A stretch of DNA of 64,000 nucleotides from an uncultured Eubacteriales bacterium. GTDB lineage: Bacteria; Bacillota; Clostridia; Lachnospirales; Lachnospiraceae. Position numbers and translations under genes: made by a program. Shown in pieces: positions 24,519-34,358 of this stretch. The notes below the pieces were generated by a model. It saw only the letters and a program-made list of their open reading frames with translations, was not told the origin of the DNA and did no database searches. Numbering within the stretch: the stretch's first letter is position 1; each line of letters begins with the position of its first letter. The DNA is taken from NCBI GenBank assembly GCA_949292785.1, contig CASFBK010000001.1:186001-250000 (forward strand), in the 5' to 3' direction.

Positions 24519-26450
24519 ATGGAACAGATTTTTTTGCCCCTTTGCAGGGCAGATATGGATGAACGAAAGATAAAACAATTTGATTTTGTATATATCATTG
24601 GGGATGCCTATGTGGACCATCCCTCTTTTGGACATGCTATTATCAGCCGTCTATTGGAAGCACACGGTTATTCCGTTGGGATTATTTCCCAGCCGGACTG
24701 GAAACAGAAGGAGAGCATTGCCATATACGGAGAGCCGCGTCTGGGGTTTTTAGTAAGCGGTGGAAATATGGATTCTATGGTGAATCATTACAGCGTTTCG
24801 AAACGCCGCAGGGAAAAGGATTCCTTTACCCCGGGCGGTGTCATGGGGAAACGACCGGATTATGCTACTGTGGTATATTGTAATCTGATACGCCAGACTT
24901 ACAAAAAAACACCTATTCTGATTGGCGGAATTGAAGCAAGTCTCAGACGTCTTGCACACTATGACTATTGGAGTAATAAGGTAAAACGTTCTATTCTGCT
25001 GGATTCCGGTGCGGATATCTTAATGTACGGCATGGGAGAGCACAGTATCATTGAACTGGCAGAAGCATTGGACAGCGGCATTGATGTAGCGGATATTACA
25101 TTCGTAAAAGGAACGGTATATAAGTCACGCAAGAAAGAAGATATTTATGATGCCATCTTTCTGCCGGAATTTGAAAAGGTCAAAGAGGATAAAATCTCCT
25201 ATGCCAGAAGCTTTTATCTGCAATATTGCAATACCGACCCCTTTAGCGGAAAACGTCTGGCAGAAGAATATCCCAATGGTATTTATGTTGTGCAGAATCC
25301 TGCAGCGCTGCCACTGACCCAAACAGAAATGGATGATGTATATGCCCTGCCTTATATGCGGACGTATCATCCCTCTTATGAGAAACAGGGTGGCGTACCT
25401 GCCATATCTGAAGTAAAGTTCAGTCTCACCAGCAACCGAGGCTGTTTTGGCGGATGTAGTTTTTGCGCCCTCACCTTTCATCAGGGGCGTATCATCCAGA
25501 CACGAAGTCATGAATCCCTGATAACAGAGGCAGAACAGCTTACAGAGGACAAAGACTTCAAAGGATACATTCATGATGTGGGCGGACCAACGGCTAATTT
25601 TCGTGCCCCTGCCTGCGAAAAACAGCTTACAAAAGGAGCCTGCCCCAAGAAACAATGTCTGTTCCCGGAGCCTTGTAAAAATCTGAAAGCAGACCATAGG
25701 GACTATTTAAGTCTGCTGCGAAAGCTGCGTAACCTTCCAAAGGTGAAAAAGGTGTTCATTCGTTCCGGTATTCGTTTTGATTATCTGCTGGCAGATTCGG
25801 ACCGAACCTTTTTAAAGGAATTATGCGAGCATCATATCAGCGGACAGTTAAAGGTAGCGCCGGAGCATATTTCCGACAAGGTACTTCAGAAAATGGGAAA
25901 GCCGGAAGTAGCTGTTTACAATCGTTTTGTAAAAGAATACACCCGGATGAATGAAAAACTGGGAAAGAAGCAGTATTTAGTGCCTTATTTAATGTCTTCC
26001 CATCCGGGTTCTACCTTACAGGAGGCGGTCGAGCTTGCAGAATTTTTACGGGATTTAGGCTATATGCCGGAGCAGGTACAGGACTTTTATCCAACACCTT
26101 CTACCATATCCACCTGTATGTATTACACCGGACTGGACCCGCGCACCATGGAACCGGTCTACGTGGCACATAACCCTCATGAAAAAGCAATGCAGCGTGC
26201 ACTGATTCAGTACCGTGACCCAAAGAACTATGATTTGGTAAAAGAAGCTCTTGTGAAAACAGGACGGACGGATTTAATTGGATTTGACAAAAACTGCCTG
26301 ATTCCGCCGCGGAAAATGTCATCCAAAAGCGGAAACCAGCATTCGAAAGCAGGAAACCAACAGAAGCAAAAGGGAAATACCAGAACAGAAAAATCAAAAT
26401 CCAGAAGCGGCAGAAATAAAAGTGTGCAGCAAAGAAAAGGAAAACATTAG
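24519..26450 (+). CDS. YgiQ family radical SAM protein
   Basis: 643-residue radical-SAM protein of the YgiQ/UPF0313 family, a widespread group without an established reaction. Cluster motif CFGGCSFCAL (about residue 308) follows a long N-terminal domain with SGGNMDSMVNHYS; the conserved GGPTANFR and HPGST segments are also seen. Residues about 600-643 are an unusually basic tail (mostly Lys, Arg, Ser, Gln), suggesting nucleic-acid contact or mere low complexity. AGGAGA precedes the ATG. The RluA-type gene starts 2 nt after the stop. Confidence 0.92.
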   Translation: MEQIFLPLCRADMDERKIKQFDFVYIIGDAYVDHPSFGHAIISRLLEAHGYSVGIISQPDWKQKESIAIYGEPRLGFLVSGGNMDSMVNHYSVSKRRREKDSFTPGGVMGKRPDYATVVYCNLIRQTYKKTPILIGGIEASLRRLAHYDYWSNKVKRSILLDSGADILMYGMGEHSIIELAEALDSGIDVADITFVKGTVYKSRKKEDIYDAIFLPEFEKVKEDKISYARSFYLQYCNTDPFSGKRLAEEYPNGIYVVQNPAALPLTQTEMDDVYALPYMRTYHPSYEKQGGVPAISEVKFSLTSNRGCFGGCSFCALTFHQGRIIQTRSHESLITEAEQLTEDKDFKGYIHDVGGPTANFRAPACEKQLTKGACPKKQCLFPEPCKNLKADHRDYLSLLRKLRNLPKVKKVFIRSGIRFDYLLADSDRTFLKELCEHHISGQLKVAPEHISDKVLQKMGKPEVAVYNRFVKEYTRMNEKLGKKQYLVPYLMSSHPGSTLQEAVELAEFLRDLGYMPEQVQDFYPTPSTISTCMYYTGLDPRTMEPVYVAHNPHEKAMQRALIQYRDPKNYDLVKEALVKTGRTDLIGFDKNCLIPPRKMSSKSGNQHSKAGNQQKQKGNTRTEKSKSRSGRNKSVQQRKGKH

Positions 26451-26452
26451 TC

Positions 26453-27460
26453 ATGAAAAGCTTTCAGATAAACAGTAACGAAGCCGGACAACGCTTTGAC
26501 AAATATTTGAAAAAACTGCTTTCTCAGGCACCGGGAAGTTTTGTATACAAGATGCTTCGCAAGAAAAATATTACGTTAAACGGGAAAAAGGCAGATGGCT
26601 CCGAGAAACTGAATATCGGGGATGAGGTAAAGCTGTTTTTGTCGGATGATACCTTTGAAAAGTTTTCTTCCTGGCAAAGCAATTCTCAAAAAGGTGAAAG
26701 CAGAGATGCGTTTGCAGGAAAATATCCCAGGATTCCTCTTGATATTATCTACGAGGATGATGATATTCTTGTTATTAATAAGCCGGTGGGGATGCTGTCA
26801 CAAAAAGCAGCGCTGAATGATATTTCAGCCAATGAGTATATCATCGGTTATCTTTTGTCTGATGACAAGATTTCTGAAAAAGAGCTTGTAACCTTTCATC
26901 CTTCCGTTTGCAACCGTCTTGACCGGAACACTTCCGGGCTTCTTATTGCCGGGAAAAGTCTAAAAGGTTTGCAGGAAATGTCAAAACAGTTAAAGGAACG
27001 TTCCACGGAAAAGTATTACCGCTGTCTGGTTAAAGGGCAGATTAACGAGAATCAGTTGATAGAGGGCTGGCTTGTAAAGGATGAAAAGAGCAACAAAGTA
27101 AAGGTTTTTTCAAAGGAAATCGCAGATGGGAAGTACATTAAGACTGGCTATCAGCCAATTCAACACTTTTTCATACAAAACGGTGCTTCCAAAGAAAACT
27201 ACACATTGCTGGAGGTTCATTTGATTACCGGGCGTTCCCATCAGATTCGTGCCCATCTTGCTTCTATTGGACACCCTATCGTGGGAGACAGTAAATATGG
27301 AGATAAAAAAGTCAATCAGACATTTGCCAAAGCGTTTGATATCCATTTTCAACTGTTACATGCTTATCGCATGAAATTTCCGGATGGCAGAGAATTAACA
27401 GCACCTCTCAGTAAAGAATTTCAGCGGGTGTTGGCGCCTGATTCCATATTGAAAAAATAA
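26453..27460 (+). CDS. RluA-family pseudouridine synthase
   Basis: 335-residue pseudouridine synthase for rRNA or tRNA. N-terminal S4 RNA-binding domain (about 1-65, GQRFDKYLKKLLSQA), then DDILVINKPVGML, the catalytic NRLDRNTSGLLIAGK (Asp near residue 160) and GRSHQIRAHLASIGHPIVGD. It is of the RluC/RluD type; the target is not determinable. A second family member lies at 51038-51973. Close spacing to the ygiQ-like gene indicates cotranscription. Its stop is followed immediately by the inverted repeat of the next promoter. Confidence 0.92.
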   Translation: MKSFQINSNEAGQRFDKYLKKLLSQAPGSFVYKMLRKKNITLNGKKADGSEKLNIGDEVKLFLSDDTFEKFSSWQSNSQKGESRDAFAGKYPRIPLDIIYEDDDILVINKPVGMLSQKAALNDISANEYIIGYLLSDDKISEKELVTFHPSVCNRLDRNTSGLLIAGKSLKGLQEMSKQLKERSTEKYYRCLVKGQINENQLIEGWLVKDEKSNKVKVFSKEIADGKYIKTGYQPIQHFFIQNGASKENYTLLEVHLITGRSHQIRAHLASIGHPIVGDSKYGDKKVNQTFAKAFDIHFQLLHAYRMKFPDGRELTAPLSKEFQRVLAPDSILKK

Positions 27461-27467
27461 GTTGACC

Positions 27468-27498
27468 ATACCATATTGCGAAGCAATTATGGTATAAT
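27468..27498 (+). promoter_or_regulatory. Inverted repeat overlapping an extended -10 promoter
   Basis: The left arm ATACCATATTGC (27468-27479) and the right arm GCAATTATGGTAT (27483-27495) are complementary except for one bulged base. The right arm runs into TGGTATAAT, an extended -10 box with TATAAT at 27493-27498. No -35 is seen at the right distance. The repeat could be an operator for a repressor, or a hairpin ending the upstream unit, though no T run follows. Confidence 0.55.
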
Positions 27499-27536
27499 AA
27501 GAGCGTAGGCATTGGATAAAGTTTGGGGGAATCAAG

Positions 27537-29870
27537 TTGAAAAACAATAAGATAACAGTAGGAATTTTAATAGGAAATGTCTGCGCTCCGTATTCAGACG
27601 ATATGCTTAATGGTCTTGTTCACCGGGCAGCAGACTGTAATGTGCAGACACTGTTTTTCATGGGAGCACATTCCAATTATTTTAATGAGTTATATTATAA
27701 TGAAGACGAAAATAGTAAGCAGAAATATCTTTTTCAACTGAGTACAGTGTTTGATTACGCCAAATTAGGAAAGTTTGATGTATTAATCATTGCATATTCC
27801 ACTTTTTATGCCTATATGAAGGAAAGGAAAGAGGAGTTTTTTAAGCGTTTCGAAGATTTTACCATACCAATCATCACGGTAGGCGAAAAATATGAAAATT
27901 ATACCAGCGTAATTTCAGATAATTCCGATGGAATCCGAAAATGTATGAAGCATTTGATTGAAAATCACGGATATAAAAAAATTGCATACTTGGGCGGTCC
28001 AAAGGAAAACAATCAGGATGCCAGGGAGCGGTTGGAGGCATACTGCCAGGTGATGCGGGAGCATAACTTAGAGCTTTCGGAAAAAATGATAGAATATGGG
28101 GATTATTCGATGGATTCCGCTTCTCTTTTTGGAAAAATATTAGATTCCAATCCAAAAGTCGATGCAGTGGTATGTGCAAATGATACTATGGCTGTTGCAG
28201 GATATGAGGAGTGCAAAAAAAGAGGACTGGTTCCCGGACGCGATATTGCAATTACGGGATTCGATGATGCTATGGAAGCAAAGACAGTCTCTCCTGCTTT
28301 AACTACGGTAGAACAAAATGCATATGACCTTGGATATGCGGCAATGAAAAAAGCAGTGGAATTGTGTCAGAATGGCAATACAGAATCCGTTAAAGTTCCG
28401 GTGTATTTTAAACATAGAGAATCCTGTGGCAACAAGAAAATGCAAGAGGAAGTTTTTGAAGAAATTTCAAAAGAAAACTCTTATGAGGAAATTGCAAGAA
28501 GATGCAGTGAGGAAATTTTTAAAAAAGTTTTTCTATATAAAATCCGTATTGTAGAGGATAGGGAAATTCGGGAAGTTCTTTACCGGGTGTTTTATTATAT
28601 TGTGGAAATATATCTGGGAGAGTCCAAAAAGAAATATGATTTGGAATTTATTGACAGATCTATGCGCACATTGGTAACCTCCAAAAAGTTCGCTGTAAAT
28701 GATTTTGTGACAGAATTCTGCAGACAGTTGACTAACATTATCTTTTTGCGAAAAGAGCGCAGCAGGCAACGAAAGCTTTCTGCTCTGATGCTTCATATAT
28801 TAGATGATATACAAAGTATGATTGCCATGGAAAACAGCAGCAGAATTGATACATTGCAGAGTAATATCTGGACTACGCCGTTTATAACCAGAGATATGAT
28901 TGCGAACATTGATGATACATTGCAGTTGTACCGGGCATTAATGGAACGGCTTCATGTCATGCAGATAAACAATGCCTATTTATTCTTGTTGGGCGAACCA
29001 AAAAATAATCGCAGTATTCGGGATTGGAGTTGTCCAAAGGAACTGTATCTTGCCGCAAAGCTTGAAAATGGAATTGTTTCACGGACAGAACATACCGAAA
29101 CATTAAAGGAAGAACATGGATTAGTGGATATTATTTCCTGGGAACACTGTAAAAACATGGCTGTATATACAATATTTGCGGGAAAAAGAATGTATGGAAT
29201 TCTGACCTGCGAAATGGAAATGGATAATATTACAAATATGTATAGTGCCAGCTTACATATTGGAAATGCTTTTCAATTTATGGAACTGACAAAGGAAGAG
29301 AAGCAAATCCAGGCAAAATTAGAGAAGGCAATGACAGCATTAAAGAAGAAAAATGATATATTGAATATGTTATCGGAAAAGGACGGACTTACGGGATTGT
29401 ATAATAGGAGGGGATTTTTAGAAAATGCTATGGCAATCCTAAGCGAGGAAAAAACGTGTTATCTCTTATGTATATATGCTGATTTAGACCATCTGAAACA
29501 AATTAATGACCAGTTCGGGCATACGGAAGGAGATTTTTCCATCAAACAGGCGGGACAATATTTAAAAAACTGCCTAAAGGACACAGATGTAATCGGACGT
29601 ATTGGCGGAGATGAATTTGCGGCGGTTGCCATCATAGAAAATGAGGACATGGGAAAGGAAATTTGTGACAGAATACGTTCGGACATGAAATCATTTAATC
29701 AAAGCTCGGATAAACCATACTATATTGAAGTATCCATTGGCTATAAAGTATACAAATGGCATGATAATATGGAGCTAAATCAAATGCTTTCCGATGCGGA
29801 TTTGATGTTATATGAGAGCAAAAAGAAAAGACGGAGTGATGCCCGAAAAATCACTGTATCAGAATCATAA
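27537..29870 (+). CDS. LacI-type ligand-binding domain fused to a GGDEF diguanylate cyclase
   Basis: 777 residues, start TTG at 27537 with GGGGG 8 nt upstream. Residues 1-295 are a periplasmic-binding/LacI-type sugar sensor fold (VGILIGNVCAPYSDDML, AYLGGPKENNQDARERLEAY, AVVCANDTMAVAGYEECKKRG, ITGFDDAMEA) but without a helix-turn-helix, signal peptide or membrane segment, so it should sense a ligand in the cytosol. Residues about 300-610 are an unassigned helical and GAF-like linker. Residues about 620-777 are a GGDEF domain with DGLTGLYNRRGF, ADLDHLKQIND and an intact GGDEF at 690-694, so c-di-GMP synthesis is expected. The inhibitory RxxD site is KDTD (681-684), with Lys for Arg, hinting at weak product inhibition. 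No EAL or PilZ gene is nearby. Confidence 0.88.
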   Translation: MKNNKITVGILIGNVCAPYSDDMLNGLVHRAADCNVQTLFFMGAHSNYFNELYYNEDENSKQKYLFQLSTVFDYAKLGKFDVLIIAYSTFYAYMKERKEEFFKRFEDFTIPIITVGEKYENYTSVISDNSDGIRKCMKHLIENHGYKKIAYLGGPKENNQDARERLEAYCQVMREHNLELSEKMIEYGDYSMDSASLFGKILDSNPKVDAVVCANDTMAVAGYEECKKRGLVPGRDIAITGFDDAMEAKTVSPALTTVEQNAYDLGYAAMKKAVELCQNGNTESVKVPVYFKHRESCGNKKMQEEVFEEISKENSYEEIARRCSEEIFKKVFLYKIRIVEDREIREVLYRVFYYIVEIYLGESKKKYDLEFIDRSMRTLVTSKKFAVNDFVTEFCRQLTNIIFLRKERSRQRKLSALMLHILDDIQSMIAMENSSRIDTLQSNIWTTPFITRDMIANIDDTLQLYRALMERLHVMQINNAYLFLLGEPKNNRSIRDWSCPKELYLAAKLENGIVSRTEHTETLKEEHGLVDIISWEHCKNMAVYTIFAGKRMYGILTCEMEMDNITNMYSASLHIGNAFQFMELTKEEKQIQAKLEKAMTALKKKNDILNMLSEKDGLTGLYNRRGFLENAMAILSEEKTCYLLCIYADLDHLKQINDQFGHTEGDFSIKQAGQYLKNCLKDTDVIGRIGGDEFAAVAIIENEDMGKEICDRIRSDMKSFNQSSDKPYYIEVSIGYKVYKWHDNMELNQMLSDADLMLYESKKKRRSDARKITVSES

Positions 29871-29939
29871 ATCAACGATACTGAAATCCGGGACTGTACA
29901 ATGAGAATATTGACATTAGATGTAAGGAGATAATGTTTT

Positions 29940-30473
29940 ATGGCTACATGGAATTCCAGAGGATTAAGAGGTTCTACGTTAGAGGAATTTATTAATCTTA
30001 CCAACGAAAAGTACCTGACACAGGGCTTGGCGCTGATTCAAAAGGTACCTACGCCTATCACGCCTTTAAAAATAGACAAAGACAACCGTCACATAACGCT
30101 GGCATATTTTGAACAGAAGAGTACGGTAGACTATATTGGTGCCGTACAGGGGATTCCGGTATGCTTTGATGCAAAAGAATGTAACACAGATACGTTCCCT
30201 TTACAGAACATCCATCCCCATCAGATTGCCTTTATGGAGCAGTTTGAACGGCAGGAGGGCGTGTCATTTCTGGTGATTTTTTATTCCAAACGGAATGAAT
30301 TTTACTATCTGCGTCATGAAAAATTAATGGAATTTTGGAACCGAGCGCAGGAGGGAGGAAGAAAGAGCTTTCGCTATGAAGAGCTGGAGCCGGATTTCTT
30401 CTTTGGCTCTAAAGGCGGAATGTTAGTCCCTTATCTGGAAATGATGCAAAAGGATTTAGAAATGCGTGGTTGA
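29940..30473 (+). CDS. recU: Holliday junction resolvase RecU
   Basis: Firmicute Holliday-junction endonuclease, 177 residues. Features of the family are NSRGLRGSTLEEFINLTN near the N terminus and the nuclease core STVDYIGAVQGIPVCFDAKEC, with Asp and the D-x-K triad, followed by LQNIHPHQIAFMEQF. Length is slightly below the B. subtilis protein. AAGGAG precedes the ATG. RecU is often next to a penicillin-binding protein gene in Bacilli; here the his operon follows instead, and its promoter begins in the recU stop codon. Confidence 0.92.
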   Translation: MATWNSRGLRGSTLEEFINLTNEKYLTQGLALIQKVPTPITPLKIDKDNRHITLAYFEQKSTVDYIGAVQGIPVCFDAKECNTDTFPLQNIHPHQIAFMEQFERQEGVSFLVIFYSKRNEFYYLRHEKLMEFWNRAQEGGRKSFRYEELEPDFFFGSKGGMLVPYLEMMQKDLEMRG

Positions 30474-30498
30474 CAATCCTTTTCGGGTTGGATATAAT
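30470..30498 (+). promoter_or_regulatory. Consensus promoter of the histidine operon
   Basis: TTGACA (30470-30475) and TATAAT (30493-30498) with exactly 17 nt between. The -35 overlaps the recU stop codon (30471-30473). This is a full match to the vegetative consensus, so control must act after or over it. Confidence 0.85.
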
Positions 30499-30510
30499 AG
30501 GAATAGTTTA

Positions 30511-30555
30511 ATTCACTTTGGTAGCAAGGTAGCACATTAGCGCGCTAAAGTGAGT
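30511..30555 (+). promoter_or_regulatory. Structured leader of the histidine operon
   Basis: Between the promoter and hisZ, the nine bases 30511-30519 can pair with 30547-30555 (core TCACTTT/AAAGTGA, one G-U). Inside lie two direct copies of GGTAGCA (30520-30526 and 30528-30534) and a perfect 12-base palindrome TTAGCGCGCTAA (30537-30548) that competes with the outer stem. No T-box sequence or terminator is seen. This may be an operator or an RNA switch; the mechanism is unknown. Confidence 0.45.
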
Positions 30556-30573
30556 GAGTGGAAATAAAGAAAC

Positions 30574-31797
30574 ATGAGAAAGGATAACATAGAGAGCATT
30601 ATGAAACGACATTTATTACATACCCCAGAGGGTGTGCGGGATATTTATAATTCAGAATGTGCGAAAAAACGCATTTTGCAGGATAACTTGCATGATTTGC
30701 TAAAAAAGTACGGATATCATGCAATTCAGACTCCAACCTTTGAATATTTCGACATTTTCGGTAAGGAAATCGGAACCACTCCATCTAAGGATTTATATAA
30801 ATTCTTTGACCGTGAGGGAAATACGCTGGTATTGCGTCCTGACATTACACCGTCCATAGCAAGATGTGCCGCAAAGTATTATGGAGAGGAAGATTTACCG
30901 GTTCGTCTCTGCTATATGGGGAATACTTTTATTAATAATACAAGCTATCAGGGACGTTTGAAGGAATCCACCCAGCTGGGAGCAGAACTGATTGGAGATA
31001 ACTCCGTAGATGCTGATGCAGAAATCATTGCGCTTGTGGTAAATGCCTTAAAAACGGCAGGATTGCAGGAGTTCCAGATTGGAATAGGACATGTAGGATT
31101 TTTTAAGGGACTGGTAGAAGCGGCAAAATTACAGGAAGAGACAGAAACAGAACTGATTGAATTACTTTCCAATAAGAATTTTTTCGGTGTAGACGAATTA
31201 ATCGATTCCCTGTGTCTTTCCGAAGACTTAAAAGAATTATTTTCCATGCTGGGCAGTCTCAGCATGTCAGAGGATATGTTAAACCGTGCCAAGAAGCTCG
31301 CCGTATCCTATCCGGTAGTATTAGAAGCGTTAGAACGCCTGGAGCTGTTATTACAGGTGTTGTCCTGTTACGGCGTGGAGAAATATGTTTCTCTGGAGCC
31401 GGGAATGATTAGCAGTTACCATTATTACACTGGAATTATTTTTGCAGGATATACCTTTGGAAGCGGGGAGCCGATTGTAAAGGGTGGAAGATATGACGAT
31501 TTACTTCCTTACTTTGGAAAGAATGCGCCATCCATCGGATTCGCTGTAGTAATCGACCAGTTAATGGCAGCCTTATCCAGACAGAAGATTGAGATAACGG
31601 TACAGGAGAATCAGATATTAGTCGTTTACAAGGAGGCTTGTCAGCCGGATGCTATCAAGAAGGCATTGCAGCTTAGAGAGCAGGGAACAGGAGTTGCGCT
31701 TGTAAAATGGGCAGACCATAAAACAGCAGAGGATTACAAGGCATATGCCAAACGGATGCATATGCAGGATATTATATTTATGGGAGGCGCTCAATGA
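30574..31797 (+). CDS. hisZ: ATP phosphoribosyltransferase regulatory subunit HisZ
   Basis: HisRS-like protein (no tRNA charging) that pairs with short HisG to form the active, histidine-inhibited first enzyme of histidine synthesis. 407 residues with class II synthetase motifs: TPEGVRDIY, motif 2-like [14 protein letters not shown] and [11 protein letters not shown] with GGRYDDLL. Start at 30574 or at the ATG 30601 ([11 protein letters not shown]); neither has a strong Shine-Dalgarno. The anticodon-binding C-terminal domain is reduced as is usual for HisZ. First gene of hisZ-G-D-B-IE; its stop overlaps hisG by 4 nt. Confidence 0.93.
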   Translation: MRKDNIESIMKRHLLHTPEGVRDIYNSECAKKRILQDNLHDLLKKYGYHAIQTPTFEYFDIFGKEIGTTPSKDLYKFFDREGNTLVLRPDITPSIARCAAKYYGEEDLPVRLCYMGNTFINNTSYQGRLKESTQLGAELIGDNSVDADAEIIALVVNALKTAGLQEFQIGIGHVGFFKGLVEAAKLQEETETELIELLSNKNFFGVDELIDSLCLSEDLKELFSMLGSLSMSEDMLNRAKKLAVSYPVVLEALERLELLLQVLSCYGVEKYVSLEPGMISSYHYYTGIIFAGYTFGSGEPIVKGGRYDDLLPYFGKNAPSIGFAVVIDQLMAALSRQKIEITVQENQILVVYKEACQPDAIKKALQLREQGTGVALVKWADHKTAEDYKAYAKRMHMQDIIFMGGAQ

Positions 31798-32447
31798 GAT
31801 ATTTAACATTTGCACTTGGAAAAGGGAGACTGGCAAAGCAGACATTAGAAGCATTTGAAAAAATCGGAATTACCTGTCAGGAAATGAAGGATAAAGATAC
31901 CAGAAAATTAATATTTGTCAATGAAGAACTGAAGCTTAAGTTTTTCTTGGCAAAGGGACCAGATGTTCCGACTTATGTAGAATATGGCGCTGCTGACATT
32001 GGTATTGTAGGAAAAGATACGATTTTGGAAGAAGCACGCAATATCTATGAAGTATTAGACTTAGGATTTGGAAAATGCCGGATGTGTGTCTGTGGTCCTA
32101 AGGAAGCTGAGGAGTTATTAAAGCACCATGAATTGATTCGTGTGGCAACTAAATATCCAAGAATTGCCAAGGATTATTTTTATAACAAGAAGCACCAGAC
32201 AGTAGAGATTATCAAGCTGAATGGTTCTATTGAACTGGCACCTATCGTAGGATTGTCCGAGGTCATTGTTGATATTGTAGAGACCGGAACCACTTTAAAA
32301 GAAAACGGATTAAGCGTATTAGAAGAAGTTTGTCCTCTTTCCGCGCGGATGGTAGTAAATCAGGTCAGCATGAAAATGGAAAATGAACGTATTACCAAAT
32401 TAATCAGCGATTTAAAAGAGGTACTGGCAAAGGAGAATGGCAAATGA
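31794..32447 (+). CDS. hisG: ATP phosphoribosyltransferase catalytic subunit, short form
   Basis: Condenses ATP and PRPP, the first step of histidine synthesis. 217 residues is the short HisG_S form that lacks the C-terminal regulatory domain and depends on HisZ, which is encoded just upstream. Seen: [12 protein letters not shown] at the N terminus, [14 protein letters not shown], and the PRPP loop [22 protein letters not shown] overlaps join it to hisZ and hisD on both sides. Confidence 0.96.
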   Translation: MRYLTFALGKGRLAKQTLEAFEKIGITCQEMKDKDTRKLIFVNEELKLKFFLAKGPDVPTYVEYGAADIGIVGKDTILEEARNIYEVLDLGFGKCRMCVCGPKEAEELLKHHELIRVATKYPRIAKDYFYNKKHQTVEIIKLNGSIELAPIVGLSEVIVDIVETGTTLKENGLSVLEEVCPLSARMVVNQVSMKMENERITKLISDLKEVLAKENGK

Positions 32448-33736
32448 GAACATTAAAGTTGACAAGTGATACCACCAAGAATCTGTTAGAAGATTTATTA
32501 AAAAGAAGCCCTAACAGTTATAAACAATACGAAGAAAGTGTAAACGCAATTATTGAAAAGGTACGTGCCGAAAAGGATGCCGCTATCTTTTCTTACACAA
32601 AGCAGTTTGACGGAGCAGACATTAACGCCTCTAATATTCGTGTAACAGAGGAAGAAATCAAAGAGGCGTATACCTTAGTAGACGAAAAACTCATTCAGGT
32701 CATGAGAAAGTCTCTGGAAAATATTCGTGTTTATCATGAGAAACAGAAGCAGTACAGCTGGTTCGACAGCCGTCCTGACGGTGTAATGTTAGGACAGAAG
32801 GTAACTGCCCTTGCCAGTGCCGGAGTCTATGTACCGGGCGGTAAGGCTGCGTATCCATCTTCTGTGCTGATGAATGTCATTCCTGCAAAGGTAGCAGGCG
32901 TAGAAAAGATTGTTATGACTACCCCATGCAATAAAGAAGGAAAGGTAAACCCAGCAACCTTAGTTGCTGCAAAAGAAGCAGGTGTAACAGAGATTTATAA
33001 GGTGGGCGGTGCCCAGGCAATCGCAGCCCTTGCTTTTGGAACCGAGAGTATTCCAAAGGTAGATAAAATCGTAGGACCCGGAAACATCTATGTTGCCCTT
33101 GCAAAAAAGGCAGTATTTGGTCATGTCAGCATTGATTCCATTGCAGGACCAAGTGAGATTCTGGTACTTGCAGATGAAACGGCAAATCCTCGTTTCGTTG
33201 CTGCTGATTTGTTATCCCAGGCAGAACATGATGAACTGGCAAGCGCTATTTTGATTACCACCAGTGAAGAGCTGGCAAAGAAAGTGTCCGAAGAAGTAGA
33301 TAAATTTACCGCAGAGCTTTCCAGAAAAGAAATCATTGAAAAATCTCTGGAAAACTATGGTTATATTTTAATTGCAGATTCTTTAGAGGAAGCAATCGAT
33401 ACCGCAAATGAAATCGCTTCGGAACACCTTGAAATATTAACAGCAAATCCCTTCGAAGTAATGATGAAGATTAAGAATGCAGGTGCTATTTTCCTTGGAG
33501 AATATGCCAGCGAACCATTAGGAGATTATTTTGCAGGACCAAACCACATCCTGCCTACCAACGGAACTGCTAAGTTCTTCTCCCCATTAAGCGTAGATGA
33601 CTTTATTAAGAAGTCCAGTATTATTTCTTACTCCAGAGAGGCTTTAGAGCCGGTTTATAAGGATATTGTACAATTTGCTACATCCGAACAGTTGACGGCT
33701 CATGCAAATTCGATTAAAGTAAGATTTGAAGACTAA
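32444..33736 (+). CDS. hisD: Histidinol dehydrogenase
   Basis: Zinc- and NAD-dependent enzyme for the last two oxidations from histidinol to histidine. 430 residues, the usual length. Seen: [66 protein letters not shown], with the catalytic Glu and His of SEHLEI and the zinc His in GPNHILPT. Start overlaps hisG by 4 nt. Confidence 0.96.
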   Translation: MRTLKLTSDTTKNLLEDLLKRSPNSYKQYEESVNAIIEKVRAEKDAAIFSYTKQFDGADINASNIRVTEEEIKEAYTLVDEKLIQVMRKSLENIRVYHEKQKQYSWFDSRPDGVMLGQKVTALASAGVYVPGGKAAYPSSVLMNVIPAKVAGVEKIVMTTPCNKEGKVNPATLVAAKEAGVTEIYKVGGAQAIAALAFGTESIPKVDKIVGPGNIYVALAKKAVFGHVSIDSIAGPSEILVLADETANPRFVAADLLSQAEHDELASAILITTSEELAKKVSEEVDKFTAELSRKEIIEKSLENYGYILIADSLEEAIDTANEIASEHLEILTANPFEVMMKIKNAGAIFLGEYASEPLGDYFAGPNHILPTNGTAKFFSPLSVDDFIKKSSIISYSREALEPVYKDIVQFATSEQLTAHANSIKVRFED

Positions 33737-33755
33737 ACAGGAAAGAGGTGCTGGT

Positions 33756-34349
33756 ATGTCATTTCAAAGAAATGTGCAGCAAAACCGTAAGACAAAAGAA
33801 ACTGATATTTCCCTTTCCCTGAATATCGATGGAAAAGGCGAAACAAAGCTGGATACCGGAATCGGATTTTTCGACCATATGTTAGACGGATTCGCCCGTC
33901 ATGGTTTTTTTGATTTGAAGGTACAGGTGAAGGGAGATTTGGAAGTAGATACCCACCATACCATAGAAGATACCGGAATCGTTCTTGGAACAGCAATCCG
34001 CAGGTCCTTAGGGGATAAACGGGGAATCAAGCGTTATGGGAGCTGCATTCTTCCAATGGATGAGACCCTTGTACTTTGTGCCATTGATTTAAGCGGTAGA
34101 CCTTATTTTTCCTTTGAAGGAGAATTTACCACAGAGCGGGTGGGATATATGGACACAGAAATGGTAAGGGAATTTTTCTATGCCATTTCTTATAGTGCCG
34201 GAATGAATCTTCATATGAAAATATTAGATGGAACCAACAACCATCATATGATAGAAGCTTTGTTTAAGGCGTTTGGAAGAGCATTAGATGAAGCAACATT
34301 ATTAGATCCGAGAATTACGGATATTATGTCAACGAAAGGTAGTTTATAG
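33756..34349 (+). CDS. hisB: Imidazoleglycerol-phosphate dehydratase
   Basis: Manganese-dependent dehydratase of histidine synthesis; 197 residues, monofunctional (no histidinol-phosphatase domain). The two metal-binding repeats are seen: FFDHMLDGFARHG with DTHHTIEDTGI, and NNHHMIEALFKAFGRAL. The ATG at 33756 (MSFQRN) is chosen because GAAAGAGGTG is well placed; an ATG at 33726 lies within the end of hisD. Confidence 0.95.
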   Translation: MSFQRNVQQNRKTKETDISLSLNIDGKGETKLDTGIGFFDHMLDGFARHGFFDLKVQVKGDLEVDTHHTIEDTGIVLGTAIRRSLGDKRGIKRYGSCILPMDETLVLCAIDLSGRPYFSFEGEFTTERVGYMDTEMVREFFYAISYSAGMNLHMKILDGTNNHHMIEALFKAFGRALDEATLLDPRITDIMSTKGSL

Positions 34350-34358
34350 GTGAATAAT

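Noticed and set aside
27537-29870. LacI-family transcription factor
   Set aside because: The N terminus begins directly with the ligand-binding fold; no helix-turn-helix precedes it.
30499-30573. T-box riboswitch before hisZ
   Set aside because: Neither the conserved T-box sequence nor a terminator/antiterminator pair is present; the leader is also too short.
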